Assembly: GCF_030689305.1 (NCBI RefSeq)
Contig: NZ_JAUYVM010000002.1
Location: 310,001-374,000, forward strand
DNA length: 64,000 nt
Reading direction: 5' to 3'
DNA from: Vibrio penaeicida
Lineage (GTDB): Bacteria; Pseudomonadota; Gammaproteobacteria; Enterobacterales; Vibrionaceae
In this document: positions 18,030 through 28,660 of the stretch, one piece after another
Layout: every line of letters starts with the position of its first letter
How positions within the stretch are numbered: the stretch's first letter is position 1
Program-made: the position numbers and the translations under genes
The notes under the pieces: generated by a model
Databases searched by the model: none
Told to the model about the DNA's origin: nothing
The model's input: the letters and a program-made list of their open reading frames with translations, nothing else

Positions 18030-19400
18030 CTACTCACACGGAGGCGCGAGATGAATCATAGCCAGACCGCCCAGCGATGTTTCGCGGTATTTTTTATTCA
18101 TATCTTTACCAGTGCGATACATGGTATCGATAACTTTATCTAAAGATATTAGACACTTACTGGTTCGTTTGAGTGCCATTCTAGACGCGTTGATTGCTTT
18201 AACCGCGCCCATTGCATTTCTTTCAATACAGGGAACTTGAACAAGCCCACCGATTGGGTCGCAAGTCATCCCCAGTGAATGTTCCATTGCAATTTCTGCT
18301 GCAATGCAAATTTGTTCATTACTGCCACCTCTTAGGGCTGTTAACCCAGCGGCCGCCATAGAAGAGGAAACGCCTATTTCGCCTTGGCAGCCGACCTCGG
18401 CTCCAGAGATGGAAGCGTTCATTTTGTAGAGCATGCCAATTGCACCAGAAACGGCTAAAAAATCTCGGATCTGCTTATTATCTAGTGGGCGCAAAAATTG
18501 GTGGTAATACATTAATACGGCCGGTATAACACCAGCCGCACCGTTGGTAGGGGAAGTCACCACTTGTCCGCCAGCTGCGTTCTCTTCACTGACGGCGAAA
18601 GCGAATAAGTTTATCCAGTCCATGACTTCCATTGGGTCCGTTTCTATTGACGCATTAGCTTCCAGCTTTTTGAGCAGAGCAGGGGCACGTCGGGTGACGT
18701 TAAGCCCACCATCCAATATCCCCTCGGTTTCAAACCCTTTATCCATGCACTGGCTCATTACCTCCCAGATTTGGTCAGCTTTGTTTTCTAAATCGGCTTC
18801 GGAGCGATATGCCAGCTCATTTTTTTGTATCAACCCACCAAGGCTCAAGCCATTTTTCTCCGCTTGGGTCAACAATTCTTCTGCACTAGAAAAAGGGTAG
18901 GGTACATCATGCTTTTCATCGTTGTTTGGGTTATTTAACTGGGCTTCTGTTGCAATGAATCCACCACCAATCGAGTAATAGATTTCTTTAGTACATTCGT
19001 TATTATCGATATCGTACGCGGTTATGGACATACCATTCTCATGGAGAGGTAAAGCGCTTTTATGAAACAGGAGATCTTCATCTCGAATAAACTTGATGGA
19101 ATGTTTCCCGCACAGTAAGAGCTTGTCTTTTTTCGAGCATTCTTCAAGTAGCTGGTTAGCGTCGGTAATATTGATGTTAGAAGGTTCATTCCCCATTAAA
19201 CCTAACAATACCGCTCTGTCTGTGTGGTGCCCAATTCCCGTTAGGGAAAGTGAACCAAATAGGTCAACTTGTATTCGAGATATCTTGTGCAAAACCGGTA
19301 TCAGTTTTTGACCAAATTGATAACCCGCTATCATAGGACCATTAGTGTGTGAGCTCGATGGCCCTACACCTACTTTGAAGATATCGAATATAGAAAGCAT
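18030..19400 (-). CDS. sdaA: L-serine ammonia-lyase (iron-sulfur type)
   Basis: This 456-aa enzyme deaminates L-serine to pyruvate and ammonia using a 4Fe-4S cluster. The N-terminal beta domain has FDIFKVGVGPSSSHTNGPM and the alpha domain carries VGCQGEIGVSSSMAAAGL, MTCDPIGGLVQVPCIERNAMGA and the conserved cysteines that ligate the cluster. Length and ending (MIHLAPPCE) match single-chain SdaA/SdaB. It stands alone with no serine transporter beside it. The region 30-70 nt upstream of its ATG consists of hexamer repeats, which could make expression variable (see findings). SdaA and SdaB cannot be told apart with certainty. Confidence 0.92.
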   Translation of the reverse strand: MLSIFDIFKVGVGPSSSHTNGPMIAGYQFGQKLIPVLHKISRIQVDLFGSLSLTGIGHHTDRAVLLGLMGNEPSNINITDANQLLEECSKKDKLLLCGKHSIKFIRDEDLLFHKSALPLHENGMSITAYDIDNNECTKEIYYSIGGGFIATEAQLNNPNNDEKHDVPYPFSSAEELLTQAEKNGLSLGGLIQKNELAYRSEADLENKADQIWEVMSQCMDKGFETEGILDGGLNVTRRAPALLKKLEANASIETDPMEVMDWINLFAFAVSEENAAGGQVVTSPTNGAAGVIPAVLMYYHQFLRPLDNKQIRDFLAVSGAIGMLYKMNASISGAEVGCQGEIGVSSSMAAAGLTALRGGSNEQICIAAEIAMEHSLGMTCDPIGGLVQVPCIERNAMGAVKAINASRMALKRTSKCLISLDKVIDTMYRTGKDMNKKYRETSLGGLAMIHLAPPCE

Positions 19401-19431
19401 ACATTACTCACTGTAATTGTTATTAATATGT

Positions 19432-19467
19432 TAATTGTAATTGTAATTGTAATTGTAATTGTAATTT
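19432..19467. repeat. TAATTG hexamer microsatellite upstream of sdaA
   Basis: Five consecutive TAATTG units (19432-19461) are followed by the variant TAATTT. The array lies 32-67 nt upstream of the sdaA start, where the promoter is expected. Each unit gained or lost would change spacing by 6 bp. Confidence 0.85.
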
Positions 19468-19526
19468 TGAGTTTGCGTATATTCAAAGTTAGAGGCGGAG
19501 CAATGAATTAGATCGGGAGCTAGAGC

Positions 19527-19557
19527 CAAAAAATACCCAGTCATATTGACTGGGTAT
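19527..19557 (-). terminator. Terminator of the rimB-rimK-aspartoacylase operon
   Basis: A perfect 11-bp stem, ATACCCAGTCA / TGACTGGGTAT, with a 3-nt loop lies 35 nt after the stop of the leftward operon. Read on the minus strand, it runs into TTTTTT. Confidence 0.88.
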
Positions 19558-19591
19558 CATAATTAAGGCCTAAACGGGTGTGTGTTTAATT

Positions 19592-20698
19592 TCAAGTTAA
19601 TGCTAATTGACCGGTAGTGATGATATCGCTTTCAACATCACTGATTTCGTCTATGTAACTTTCTACAGCTTGTTCAACCAATTCAGTATCTTGAGTAAAG
19701 AATGCAAGATGGAATACGGCATCGCCTTCATTGACTAATGGCAATGTTTGTTGCCCAATAACAATGCCTTCTTTGGGGGCAATGATGCACGTTTCGGTAT
19801 CACCAAGAGGCGAACTTATGTATGCCAATACCTGATTTTTCGCTACTTTTTCACCCAAAGTAACCACTGTGCGTAACATGCCATCGCTATTGGCTCTGGT
19901 CCAGTTTGTCGATTTCGCTATCACAGGCTCTGGGTATTTCTTCCGGCTTTCCCTTAACATGCCTGCTGCTTGCATAACTCGCTTTATACCAAGCAAACCA
20001 GCGCTGATTGATATAGGCTCAAACCGGAGCGCTTCGCCAGCCTCATAAGTTAAAGTTGGAATACCAAGCCGTTCCGCTTCACTACGAAGCGAACCATCGC
20101 GTAGTGCTGCATCGACAACAACGGGTGTATTAAACGCTTTAGCAAGCCTTAGCGTTTCGTCATTGTCCAAGTTTGCTCTAATTTGGGGCAAATTGGTTCT
20201 GTGTATGGCACCCGTGTGAAGATCCAAAATGATATCGCAGCGAGTCGCTACCTTACTAAAGAACGAATGCGCCATTCGAGAAGCGAGCGACCCTTTTTCT
20301 GAACCCGGAAAACAGCGATTCAAGTCGCGTCGGTCAGGCAAATAGCGTGACTTATGAATAAACCCGAATACGTTCACTATAGGCACAGCGATTACCGTGC
20401 CTTTGAGTTTAGCGGGATCTATCGTTTTCGATAGCTGGCGCACCATTTCAACACCATTGAGCTCATCACCATGGATAGCTGCGTTCACCATCATAACGGG
20501 ACCAGCGTATTTACCATTGATCACCTCAATTTGAATAGAAAGTGGTGAGTGGGTATACAGTTTCGCCGCTTCCAGTTCAAACGTGGATCGTTCACCTGGT
20601 TCCGTGATGTGATTGAGCAATTCAAAGCTCTGATTTCTTTTAGCCTTTACCACGTGTCTTAGTTCCTTTAATTGCTGCATTTTTTTCAATGAAGTCAA
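19592..20698 (-). CDS. Succinylglutamate desuccinylase/aspartoacylase family metalloenzyme
   Basis: This zinc carboxypeptidase-fold protein of the AstE/AspA family has the zinc motif [13 protein letters not shown] (H and E ligands), the downstream DLHTG block (third ligand) and the arginine-rich RDLNRCFPG. The C-terminal half (about 250-350) has a biotinyl-lipoyl-like fold typical of the DUF2817/AstE_AspA group ([27 protein letters not shown]). It is the third gene after rimB and rimK on the same strand, so it may trim or process acyl- or glutamyl-peptide products of RimK (inference from context). The start is uncertain: ATG 20698 overlaps rimK by 59 nt, while GTG 20653, preceded by AAAGGAA, would overlap by only 14 nt. 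Confidence 0.82.
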   Translation of the reverse strand: MTSLKKMQQLKELRHVVKAKRNQSFELLNHITEPGERSTFELEAAKLYTHSPLSIQIEVINGKYAGPVMMVNAAIHGDELNGVEMVRQLSKTIDPAKLKGTVIAVPIVNVFGFIHKSRYLPDRRDLNRCFPGSEKGSLASRMAHSFFSKVATRCDIILDLHTGAIHRTNLPQIRANLDNDETLRLAKAFNTPVVVDAALRDGSLRSEAERLGIPTLTYEAGEALRFEPISISAGLLGIKRVMQAAGMLRESRKKYPEPVIAKSTNWTRANSDGMLRTVVTLGEKVAKNQVLAYISSPLGDTETCIIAPKEGIVIGQQTLPLVNEGDAVFHLAFFTQDTELVEQAVESYIDEISDVESDIITTGQLALT

Positions 20699-21545
20699 TG
20701 ATCATTCCAGCCACGTCTTTGCCTGTTGCTTTTTCAATGCCTTCAAGACCAGGAGACGAGTTAACTTCCATTACTAAAGGACCACGCTCAGAGCGCAGCA
20801 AATCTACACCTGCAACATTTAAGCCCATAGCTTTAGCCGCTGCGACGGCTGTTTTACGTTCTTCCGGGGTGATCTTCACCAAAGATGCCGTTCCCCCACG
20901 ATGCAAGTTAGAGCGAAACTCACCTTCAGCTCCTTGACGTTTCATAGCCGCGATCACTTTGTCACCGATGACAAAGCAACGGATGTCTGCACCGCCTGCT
21001 TCCTTTACAAACTCTTGAACCATGATGTTGGCTTTCAGCCCCATAAAAGCTTCGATAACACTTTCTGCTGCTTTTTTAGTTTCTGCCAAAACCACACCAA
21101 TACCTTGAGTTCCCTCAAGCAGTTTGATCACAACAGGCGCACCGCCCACCATGTCTAATAAATCTTTTACGTCATCGGGCTTGCTTGCAAAACCCGTTAC
21201 AGGCATACCAATTCCTTTGCGAGAAAGTAGTTGCAGCGAGCGTAACTTGTCGCGTGAACGAGTAATTGCTACTGACTCGTTTACTGGAAACACACCCATC
21301 ATTTCGAATTGGCGCAACACCGCTGTACCGTAAAACGTTACCGATGCGCCTATTCTTGGGATAACAGCGTCGAACCCAGTAAGTTCCTCACCTTTAAAGT
21401 GCACTTCAGGTTTATCTGAGTTGATATTCATGTAACAACGCAGGGCATCAATAACCTTAACTTCATGACCACGATCCTTTGCCGCCTCAATTAAACGGCG
21501 AGTAGAATACAAAGACGCGTTACGAGAAAGGATGCCAATTTTCAC
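20640..21545 (-). CDS. rimK: RimK ATP-grasp ligase (ribosomal protein S6 / poly-glutamate ligase)
   Basis: This 301-aa ATP-grasp enzyme adds glutamates to the C-terminus of ribosomal protein S6 and can make poly-alpha-glutamate. The N-terminal [18 protein letters not shown], the ATP-binding block [18 protein letters not shown], the metal site [19 protein letters not shown] and the [27 protein letters not shown] signature are all present. It overlaps the stop of rimB by 1 nt and is followed by a metallo-hydrolase gene. The same trio of ligase and two hydrolases is known as the rim operon in pseudomonads, where c-di-GMP influences RimK. Confidence 0.94.
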   Translation of the reverse strand: MKIGILSRNASLYSTRRLIEAAKDRGHEVKVIDALRCYMNINSDKPEVHFKGEELTGFDAVIPRIGASVTFYGTAVLRQFEMMGVFPVNESVAITRSRDKLRSLQLLSRKGIGMPVTGFASKPDDVKDLLDMVGGAPVVIKLLEGTQGIGVVLAETKKAAESVIEAFMGLKANIMVQEFVKEAGGADIRCFVIGDKVIAAMKRQGAEGEFRSNLHRGGTASLVKITPEERKTAVAAAKAMGLNVAGVDLLRSERGPLVMEVNSSPGLEGIEKATGKDVAGMIIDFIEKNAAIKGTKTRGKG

Positions 21546-21985
21546 TATTTTTTCTCCTCAAGTGGCACTAAAAATGATTCGGTTGGGTCAACAATGATTC
21601 GATCTTGCATGGCAGTTCTGCCAAGCAACATTCTGAATCGCATGTTTTCTCTATTTGTTAATGTAATTTCGATAGGCCATTGCTTCCCACCAAGTGAAAG
21701 CAGAGTTTCTACGACGTATCGCTTCTCTTCATGACCGCCAGAATCCCGCACAATTCGTTCATCGATGACTTTGGCTTCACAAACCTGGCTAAGCTCTGTG
21801 TTGTCTTGCTCTGGGTGCATCCAAAATCGTACCCAAAGCGTGCTGTTCTGAATGAACGTTTCCAACTTATATGCGTGTAAGCATGAAGTCCGTGCACCTG
21901 TGTCTATTTTCGCTTTGATACGATCTAGGCGAAGTTCAGGTAGGCTCAGCACTTCTCGCCACCCTACGATGATCTTCTTATTCAT
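21545..21985 (-). CDS. rimB: RimB-like retropepsin-fold ATP-dependent zinc protease
   Basis: This 146-aa protein of the RimK/LysX-associated protease family (DUF785) has the aspartic-protease-like motif [15 protein letters not shown] near residues 24-38 and the second block [23 protein letters not shown]. Small RimB proteins are thought to cleave glutamates or tails added by RimK, countering the ligase. It is the first gene of the rimB-rimK-aspartoacylase operon. ATG 21985 is used; no better start is visible. Confidence 0.88.
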   Translation of the reverse strand: MNKKIIVGWREVLSLPELRLDRIKAKIDTGARTSCLHAYKLETFIQNSTLWVRFWMHPEQDNTELSQVCEAKVIDERIVRDSGGHEEKRYVVETLLSLGGKQWPIEITLTNRENMRFRMLLGRTAMQDRIIVDPTESFLVPLEEKK

Positions 21986-22457
21986 TTCGATTACTTAATG
22001 TAAAGGCTGGGAACAGCCATGAAGCGATGTACTTGGTCGACAGACCTTTATAGTACGGATAACTAATCTGAGTGGAGGAGATTGATTTTCCTCTTAGGTA
22101 CTCAGTGGCGGCGAATGTATCAAGGAATATTCCGTGCGTCATACAAACATTTTTATCTTCAAGATTAAAAAAAATGATGGTTATCGAGAGCTTGTTTTTG
22201 GCTCTGTTATATGGAGCTCAATAATAAAGTTTACATGGTTACATTAGGTGGTCTGATGACACGTCATTTATTTAGTTTAAGCATTGTCTAAAATACGATT
22301 CATGGTCTATATCTTTATTTGTAAGCTCAACTGCCCGTAGAGAGTGTGTGGATAAAATAACCTTCATAAGCAGGCTCCGAGCATTTACCTCCACATCTAT
22401 TTGACAAAACAACATCTGCAGAGTGCGAAGCGCTCAAAGGTAAGGCTAAGGTTTCGT
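21986..22457. other. Divergent intergenic region rimB / chemoreceptor
   Basis: 472 bp without a credible gene. It must hold the promoters of the leftward rim operon and the rightward chemoreceptor. A weak imperfect hairpin around 22070-22105 (CTGAG ... CTCAG ends) is the only structure noticed; no operator was recognised. Confidence 0.6.
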
Positions 22458-25055
22458 ATGTTTAAGAATTTATCCCTCACTTTGAAAATAGCATTAGGCA
22501 CAGGTATCCCACTTGTACTGCTGATTTTTCTTTCAGTCGTCGCGTTAAATAGCTCAAATAATCAAGACGAATCAGGTCATATGGTGGACCATACGCACAA
22601 AGTCATACAGCAAGCCATGAAAATTGAAGGGGCTGCGGTGGATATGGAAACTGGGATGCGAGGTTTTCTGCTTGCGGGTCAGGAAGCATTCTTAGAGCCT
22701 TATGTTAATGGACGAACTCGCTTCGGCAATTTAGTTTCTGAATTGCAAAAAACCGTTAGTGATAACCCTGCGCAGGTTCAGCGCCTCTCTGAAATACAAA
22801 GCAACATTAATGCTTGGGTTTCCAATGTGACAGAACCTGCTATTTCGTTACGCCGAGACATCGGTAACGCCAAAACCATGGATGATATGGCCGATTTGGT
22901 TGGCGAGGCAAAAGGTAAAGTGTTTTTCGATAAGTTTAGAGAACAAATTGCGACCTTTATCAGTCGTGAAAATAAACTGTTGCAGGCTCGTCAAGAATCG
23001 ACACGAGAGGTTTCAGCCAATGCCTATCAAACCATTTCAGATTTAGAAACCAATAACTCATGGGTTAACCACACCCATGAGGTAATTCGCCTTTCCTTAG
23101 ACCTTACTGCTGCTGCCGTTGATATGGAAACGGGAATGCGCGGGTACTTGCTTGCTGGCAAATCTGAATTCTTAGAACCGTACAACAGTGGGAAAAGTCG
23201 TTTTTTCGACATAAGTAAAGCGCTGAAAGAAAAGGTGAGTGATAACCCAATACAAGTTTCTAGAATTAGTGCAATTGAAAAGAACATTAAAGGCTGGAAC
23301 AAAAACATAACGGAACCCGCTATTGCAGATAGAAAACGAGTAGTCTCTGGGGCGCTTTCCATGGATTACATTGCAAACTTGGTTGGGCAAGCGCGAGGCA
23401 AACAGTACTTTGATAAGTTCCGAGCGCAAATTGGCGAGATCATTGCTGAGGAAGAAAAGCTCATCGTTGAGAGAAGTAAAGAATCGGCGCAAAGCTTTGA
23501 GGGCATGAATGCCGCAATAAATGAACTTAATGAGTCGGCTAAATGGGTGGAGCATACACATAAGGTCATATCGCAGGCAATTGATATTCAAGCGGCAGCC
23601 GTGGATATGGAAACAGGTATGCGAGGCTACCTGTTAGCAGGAAAAGTGGAATTTTTAGCACCTTACGAACAGGGTTTTCAGAATTTCAATAAAGGCGTTG
23701 ATTTACAGAAAAAAACGGTGAGCGATAACCCAGCGCAAGTCAAATTGCTTGAAGAAATCAGAACAACCATTTCAGAGTGGAGGTTGAATGTCACCGAGCC
23801 AGCTATTGCGTTACGCTCTAGAATTGGCGATGCCAAAACAATGAACGACGTAGCAAAATTGGTTGGGGAGGCGCGTGGTAAAGTCTATTTTGATAAGTTT
23901 AGAGGGCAAATTGCCGAGTTTATTCAAATAGAAGAAAGTTTGATGATTCAAAGGCAAGGAGCCGCAGAGTCGGCGACGGAAAACACCGCTTACACCATTA
24001 TTATTGGTACTTTAGCTGCGGTATTGATAGGAGGAGCCGTATCTTGGATTGTATTGAGAAGTATTGTTCAACCTGTTGAGGAGGTCGCAAGCGGGTTGCG
24101 TAAACTTGCTGGTGGGGATTTAACCGTGAGTATTGCTGTCGATTCCAAAGATGAGTTGGGCAAAATGTCAGAAAACTTCAATCAAGCGGTTTCCAAAACC
24201 AACCAAGCCATGCAAGAAGTCCTTTCAACGACGAATCAAGTCGCGGAAGGAACGCATGAAATCGCCCAGACAAGTGAGCAAATGGCGCGAGACCTCGACC
24301 TTCAAGCTGAACAAGTGGAACATATTTCAACGTCTATTGATGAAATGATGCAAAGCGTTGCCGAGGTGGCTAAGCAATCAACTGATGCAACAAGTAGCGC
24401 CAAAGAAGCAGGTGTTACCGCCAATTCTGGTGGTGATATTGTTCGAAACACCATACAGGGTATGAGCTCCATTAACGAAGCGGTAATGGCGTCTTCGAAA
24501 AGTGTGGCTGAATTGGGTAAACGCGGTTCCGAGATTGGTGACATTATTAATGTAATCAATGACATTGCAGAGCAAACCAACTTACTTGCTTTGAATGCGG
24601 CTATCGAGGCAGCACGTGCAGGCGAAGCCGGACGAGGTTTCGCGGTGGTTGCGGATGAGGTGAGAACGTTGGCTGATAGAACCACGACAGCAACGGAAGA
24701 AATTGCAGGCTCAATCGAAGCGATTCAAAGTGAAACTAAGCTTGCAGTAGATAGAATGAACGCCGGTACTAGCCATGTGGAAGAAGGGGTGGAACTGGCA
24801 GGAAAAGCGGGAACAAGCTTAGAAGATATTGTTGCAGGTGCCGAAGCGGTTGCCACGATGATAGACAGTATAGCGGCGGCATCGGAAGAGCAAGCAAACG
24901 CAAGCGTCGCAGTACGTGAAAGCGTTGAAACGGTTTCCGAAGTGTCTAAAAATGCCAACAGCCAAGCGAATCAAGCGGCGTCTTCTGCTAGGGATTTGTC
25001 TTCTCAGACGGATAAGCTGAAAACATTAGTGGCACAATTTAAAGTAGGTGCATAG
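22458..25055 (+). CDS. Methyl-accepting chemotaxis protein with three tandem CHASE3-type units
   Basis: A chemoreceptor of about 865 aa. A transmembrane segment lies at residues 10-30. Then come three homologous extracytoplasmic units beginning at His45, His205 and His366 (period 160-161 aa). Each contains an HTHxVI start, [16 protein letters not shown], a VSDNPxQV block, a WxxNxTEPAI block and a YFDKFRxQI block. A second transmembrane segment follows at about 515-535 ([20 protein letters not shown]), then HAMP (about 535-590). The signalling domain tip is [24 protein letters not shown]. No C-terminal CheR-tethering pentapeptide is seen. ATG 22458 ([14 protein letters not shown]) is chosen over TTG 22401, since it puts the first helix at the usual place. 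The ligand is unknown. Confidence 0.9.
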   Translation: MFKNLSLTLKIALGTGIPLVLLIFLSVVALNSSNNQDESGHMVDHTHKVIQQAMKIEGAAVDMETGMRGFLLAGQEAFLEPYVNGRTRFGNLVSELQKTVSDNPAQVQRLSEIQSNINAWVSNVTEPAISLRRDIGNAKTMDDMADLVGEAKGKVFFDKFREQIATFISRENKLLQARQESTREVSANAYQTISDLETNNSWVNHTHEVIRLSLDLTAAAVDMETGMRGYLLAGKSEFLEPYNSGKSRFFDISKALKEKVSDNPIQVSRISAIEKNIKGWNKNITEPAIADRKRVVSGALSMDYIANLVGQARGKQYFDKFRAQIGEIIAEEEKLIVERSKESAQSFEGMNAAINELNESAKWVEHTHKVISQAIDIQAAAVDMETGMRGYLLAGKVEFLAPYEQGFQNFNKGVDLQKKTVSDNPAQVKLLEEIRTTISEWRLNVTEPAIALRSRIGDAKTMNDVAKLVGEARGKVYFDKFRGQIAEFIQIEESLMIQRQGAAESATENTAYTIIIGTLAAVLIGGAVSWIVLRSIVQPVEEVASGLRKLAGGDLTVSIAVDSKDELGKMSENFNQAVSKTNQAMQEVLSTTNQVAEGTHEIAQTSEQMARDLDLQAEQVEHISTSIDEMMQSVAEVAKQSTDATSSAKEAGVTANSGGDIVRNTIQGMSSINEAVMASSKSVAELGKRGSEIGDIINVINDIAEQTNLLALNAAIEAARAGEAGRGFAVVADEVRTLADRTTTATEEIAGSIEAIQSETKLAVDRMNAGTSHVEEGVELAGKAGTSLEDIVAGAEAVATMIDSIAAASEEQANASVAVRESVETVSEVSKNANSQANQAASSARDLSSQTDKLKTLVAQFKVGA

Positions 25056-25096
25056 CTGCTAAACATTCACACTGAGTTAACTTATCCATAATGTAG

Positions 25097-25130
25097 AAAA
25101 GAGCCAGATATTGTCTGGCTCATTTTTTTA
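25097..25130. terminator. Bidirectional terminator between the chemoreceptor and polB
   Basis: An 8-bp stem, GAGCCAGA / TCTGGCTC, with loop TATTG is followed by ATTTTTTT and preceded by GAAAA. It serves both convergent genes. Confidence 0.85.
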
Positions 25131-25147
25131 AGGTGAAAAGGAAAAGA

Positions 25148-27511
25148 CTAAAAAAGCCCAAGCTGCGGCGCGTTCAAGCTTTCAAAGTCTAATCCAATAA
25201 AGGGGAGAATAGCGTCTGCTACAGGTTTTAGTTGTTTATCTATGTAGTGTTGATAGTCGATTGGGCTTTGTAAATACTCATTTGGTTCTGGACCATTTAA
25301 AGTAATGACGTATTCTATTCGGCCTTTGTTTTGATATTGCAGTGGTCGACCAAGGGCTGCATTTTTTTCATCAGCTAACCGAGCAGCTCTTACTTGCGGA
25401 GGAATGTTTTTTTGATAATCAGCCAGCTTACGACGTAACCTTTTTTGGTAGATAAGCTGATGGTCGAAAGCTCCGTTTTTGGTTTTTTCGACGTACTCGC
25501 GAATGTAATCTTCCGGGTCCTTGCCATGGAACACCATGTCGTACAAAGTTTGCTGGAATTCTTGAGAAAGTGGTGTCCAATCTGTTCTGGCACTTTCTAG
25601 CCCTTTAAAGATGATTTCTTCTTCGTTTCCTTCCCCAATTAAACCAGCATAACGCTTTTTAGAACCAGCTTCTGAACCTCGGATAGTTGGCATTAGGAAT
25701 TTCCGATAGTGCGTTTCGTATTCAAGTTCGAGGTGAGAGGTGACGCCGTATTCAGAGGTGAGATGAGACGTCCACCATTCGTTGATATGGTTCACGAGAG
25801 TATGTCCAATGTCATCGGCGTCTTTTTGGGAGTGCGGCTTCTTTAAGGCCACAAATGTAGAGTCTGTGTCGCCATAGATAACTTGATAACCCTTCTCTTC
25901 GATTAGCGTGCGAGTTTGCTTCATGATCTCATGACCACGCATGGTAATGGAGGACGCAAGACGTGTATCAAAGAAACGACAGCCAGAAGAACCAAGCACT
26001 CCGTAAAAAGAGTTCATAATAATTTTAATGGCTTGCGAGAATGCTTTCTCATTATTCTTTTTGGCTATGTCTCTTGCTGCCCACAACTGTTCGATCATTT
26101 TAGGTAAAAAATGCTTTTCGCGGTGAAACTGCCCACCACGAAACCCTTTAACGGCAGAATCTTGAGTGTTGCCAATATCGAGTTTAAGCCCTTCAATTAA
26201 TCCTAATGGGTCGATGAGAAAGCTACGAATAATGGAAGGGTATAGGCTTTTGAAATCGAGAACCAGCACAGAGTCGTATAGTCCTGGAACCGAATCCATG
26301 ACATAACCACCGGGGCTTGCAAGCCAATTTTCGGGCTGAAGGTTAGGGGCGGTATAGTTAGCACGATGAAGCCGAGGTAGGTATAAGTTGGTAAATGCTG
26401 CTACCGATCCGCCAACCCTATCTAGCTCGACACCCGTTAGCTTTGAGCGTTCTATTGCGAATTCGAGCAAATGGGTATGTTCAAAAATTCGGTTGACCAG
26501 CTTACAGTCTTGCAAATTATATTTGGCCAGCGACGGCTTATCTTCTCTGAACATTCTATTGATTTCATCCATACGATCATGGACGTTGTGAATGTCTTTT
26601 CCTTCGCCAAGCAATTCTTGTGATACAGATTCTAATGACCAAGATCGAAAGTGATACGTTGCGGTTTTCAGAGTGTCGATTCCATCAAGAACAACTCGGC
26701 CAGGAATTCGAATGAAGCTTTGATTGGTGGTATTCGATTGACGAAAGTGCGCGTTTTGCCCACCCCGACCGATTTTTAAAGGCAAGTTATGCCACTCGCA
26801 TCGTTTATGGAGTAATCGAAAATCAAAATCGATTACACTCCAACCGACTATAATGTCTGGGTCAAACTGAGTAAACCAGTCACACATGGCTTGAAGTAGC
26901 TGAAATTCATTTTCTACCCATTGAACGGCTGTGTCACAGGGTTCCGGATCCCCAATCATAATGACTCGGCTATCCATTTCGCTATCCAACCCAATGGAAT
27001 AGAGTATGCCTTTCTCACTACATTCCAGATCGAGTGATACTTGAGTCAGAGTAGGGTGATAGGTCCCGTTTTTACATTGAGCACTCAGGTATTGGTTGTG
27101 ATCTCGCTTCGGTACTAAGTTACCTTGAAATTGAATGCTGCCTTGGATGAATCGCTCCATCAGGTATCGGTCGGCAAGTCGTACGTCCGATTCGTACGTA
27201 ATCAGCTCATTGCTAGCAAGAATTTGAGAAGCGGCATTGGCATTTTTGATGGATGAAAAGTAAACGCCAGACGCGGGTGTCTGATCGAACGTTGTGAGTG
27301 GCAATGGCTTAATTTGGTGTTCAATATTAGCATCGTTGATAAGGTTGGAAGCCAATACGCTCTGTTCTGTCTCAATAAAAAAGACAGGCTTCTGGTTTGG
27401 GATGATGACATGAACGGGACCCCCATCTGTATTCAGCCATAAATCGACTTGCGCCTTTCCAGACACATCACGTGCTTGTCTTGTTAAAACGAACCCATCT
27501 TGAACGGTCAA
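25148..27511 (-). CDS. polB: DNA polymerase II
   Basis: This 787-aa family B DNA polymerase is used in SOS-associated repair and replication restart. The 3'-5' exonuclease motifs appear as SLDLECSEKG (ExoI), GWSVIDFDFRLLHKRC (ExoII) and the YNLQDC region (ExoIII). Polymerase motifs follow as LDFKSLYPSIIRSFLIDP (motif A), KIIMNSFYGVLGSSGCRFFD (motif B) and YGDTDSTFVAL (motif C, the catalytic aspartates). The C-terminus QLGLF resembles the beta-clamp-binding peptide of E. coli Pol II. Length is the same as in enterics. A convincing LexA box is not seen upstream. Confidence 0.95.
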   Translation of the reverse strand: MTVQDGFVLTRQARDVSGKAQVDLWLNTDGGPVHVIIPNQKPVFFIETEQSVLASNLINDANIEHQIKPLPLTTFDQTPASGVYFSSIKNANAASQILASNELITYESDVRLADRYLMERFIQGSIQFQGNLVPKRDHNQYLSAQCKNGTYHPTLTQVSLDLECSEKGILYSIGLDSEMDSRVIMIGDPEPCDTAVQWVENEFQLLQAMCDWFTQFDPDIIVGWSVIDFDFRLLHKRCEWHNLPLKIGRGGQNAHFRQSNTTNQSFIRIPGRVVLDGIDTLKTATYHFRSWSLESVSQELLGEGKDIHNVHDRMDEINRMFREDKPSLAKYNLQDCKLVNRIFEHTHLLEFAIERSKLTGVELDRVGGSVAAFTNLYLPRLHRANYTAPNLQPENWLASPGGYVMDSVPGLYDSVLVLDFKSLYPSIIRSFLIDPLGLIEGLKLDIGNTQDSAVKGFRGGQFHREKHFLPKMIEQLWAARDIAKKNNEKAFSQAIKIIMNSFYGVLGSSGCRFFDTRLASSITMRGHEIMKQTRTLIEEKGYQVIYGDTDSTFVALKKPHSQKDADDIGHTLVNHINEWWTSHLTSEYGVTSHLELEYETHYRKFLMPTIRGSEAGSKKRYAGLIGEGNEEEIIFKGLESARTDWTPLSQEFQQTLYDMVFHGKDPEDYIREYVEKTKNGAFDHQLIYQKRLRRKLADYQKNIPPQVRAARLADEKNAALGRPLQYQNKGRIEYVITLNGPEPNEYLQSPIDYQHYIDKQLKPVADAILPFIGLDFESLNAPQLGLF

Positions 27512-28015
27512 ACTTTGTGCCTTTGTAAATGGCTATACAGATAGTGATGGAGTATACCTGAGTCCGCCAAAGGTGTGCCACCCATGAGATTTTTCCCTAT
27601 AAATAGGTAAGAGCATGGTTGCATTTATTTCGCTGACATAACGCCAGATCCATCCGTTTTTTGCAGTTTGGTTATAAGTTAGAATTTTTATTTATGAGGT
27701 CTGCGTCGGATTATTTAATGGAATTTAAGACGTTAAGTTGGTATTACTGAAATATCAATAAAGTGTTAATTCGCATTCTTTTCTATAGGTGACTAAAATT
27801 CCTACAACAAACGGTGGAATTTGGTTCAAATGGAGGGCGACTTAACGAGTCTGATTATAAGTTATGACTAAAGTTTGCGTTAGGACGCATATTCGTTGTA
27901 ATTTTTAAGCCAGAATTGCGATATGATGAGTTCATCTGATATTTATGTGATTGGTTCACTGGATGGTGAATTGAAAACATAGCGAGAACCAAAAAATTAG
28001 TGTGGAGATACAAGT
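27512..28015. other. Divergent intergenic region polB / varA
   Basis: 504 bp with no credible gene, and moderately AT-rich. The only SOS-like string, CTGTATAGCC read on the minus strand at 27531-27540, lacks the matching second half. No repeat or hairpin with a T-run was found. Confidence 0.6.
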
Positions 28016-28660
28016 TTGATTAATGTTTTCCTTGTAGATGATCACGAGCTGGTTCGCACAGGGATACGACGTATTATTGAAGACGTCCGTGGTATGAACG
28101 TAGCAGGGGAAGCTGACAGCGGTGAAGAAGCCGTCAAGTGGTGTAGAAATAACCATGCTGACGTTGTTTTAATGGATATGAACATGCCAGGCATTGGCGG
28201 TTTAGAAGCCACAAAAAAAGTGCTTCGGTTTAACCCCGATGTAAAAATCATTGTACTAACAGTGCATACAGAGAACCCTTTCCCAACTAAAGTAATGCAG
28301 GCGGGAGCGGCAGGGTATCTGACAAAAGGAGCAGGACCAGACGAAATGGTGAATGCTATTCGAATGGTGCATTCTGGGCAGCGTTATATTTCACCTGAAA
28401 TAGCGCAGCAAATGGCGTTAAGCCAATTCTCTTCCGCATCTGAAAACCCTTTTAAAGACCTTTCGGAACGAGAGCTTCAAATCATGATGATGATTACTAA
28501 GGGGCAAAAAGTAACTGACATTTCAGAGCAATTAAGTCTGAGCCCTAAAACGGTGAACAGTTACCGATACCGTCTCTTCAGCAAGCTGGATATTAGCGGC
28601 GATGTTGAATTGACCCACTTAGCCATTCGTCACGGAATGATCGACACCGAGACGTTGTAG
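28016..28660 (+). CDS. varA: Response regulator VarA/UvrY/GacA
   Basis: This 214-aa NarL/FixJ-type response regulator of the BarA/UvrY (VarS/VarA) two-component system activates small RNAs that sequester CsrA. The receiver has acidic residues at 8-9 and the phosphorylated Asp54 in [10 protein letters not shown]. The LuxR-type HTH lies at about residues 145-205 ([43 protein letters not shown]). The start is TTG 28016, supported by GTGGAGA seven bases upstream and by the conserved [26 protein letters not shown] beginning; a TTG start limits translation. It overlaps uvrC by one base, the same arrangement as uvrY-uvrC in E. coli. Confidence 0.94.
   Translation: MINVFLVDDHELVRTGIRRIIEDVRGMNVAGEADSGEEAVKWCRNNHADVVLMDMNMPGIGGLEATKKVLRFNPDVKIIVLTVHTENPFPTKVMQAGAAGYLTKGAGPDEMVNAIRMVHSGQRYISPEIAQQMALSQFSSASENPFKDLSERELQIMMMITKGQKVTDISEQLSLSPKTVNSYRYRLFSKLDISGDVELTHLAIRHGMIDTETL

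Noticed and set aside
27525..27540. LexA (SOS) box in front of polB
   Set aside because: CTGTATAGCC read on the minus strand matches only one half of CTGT-N8-ACAG. The second half is TTAC, so it is not convincing.
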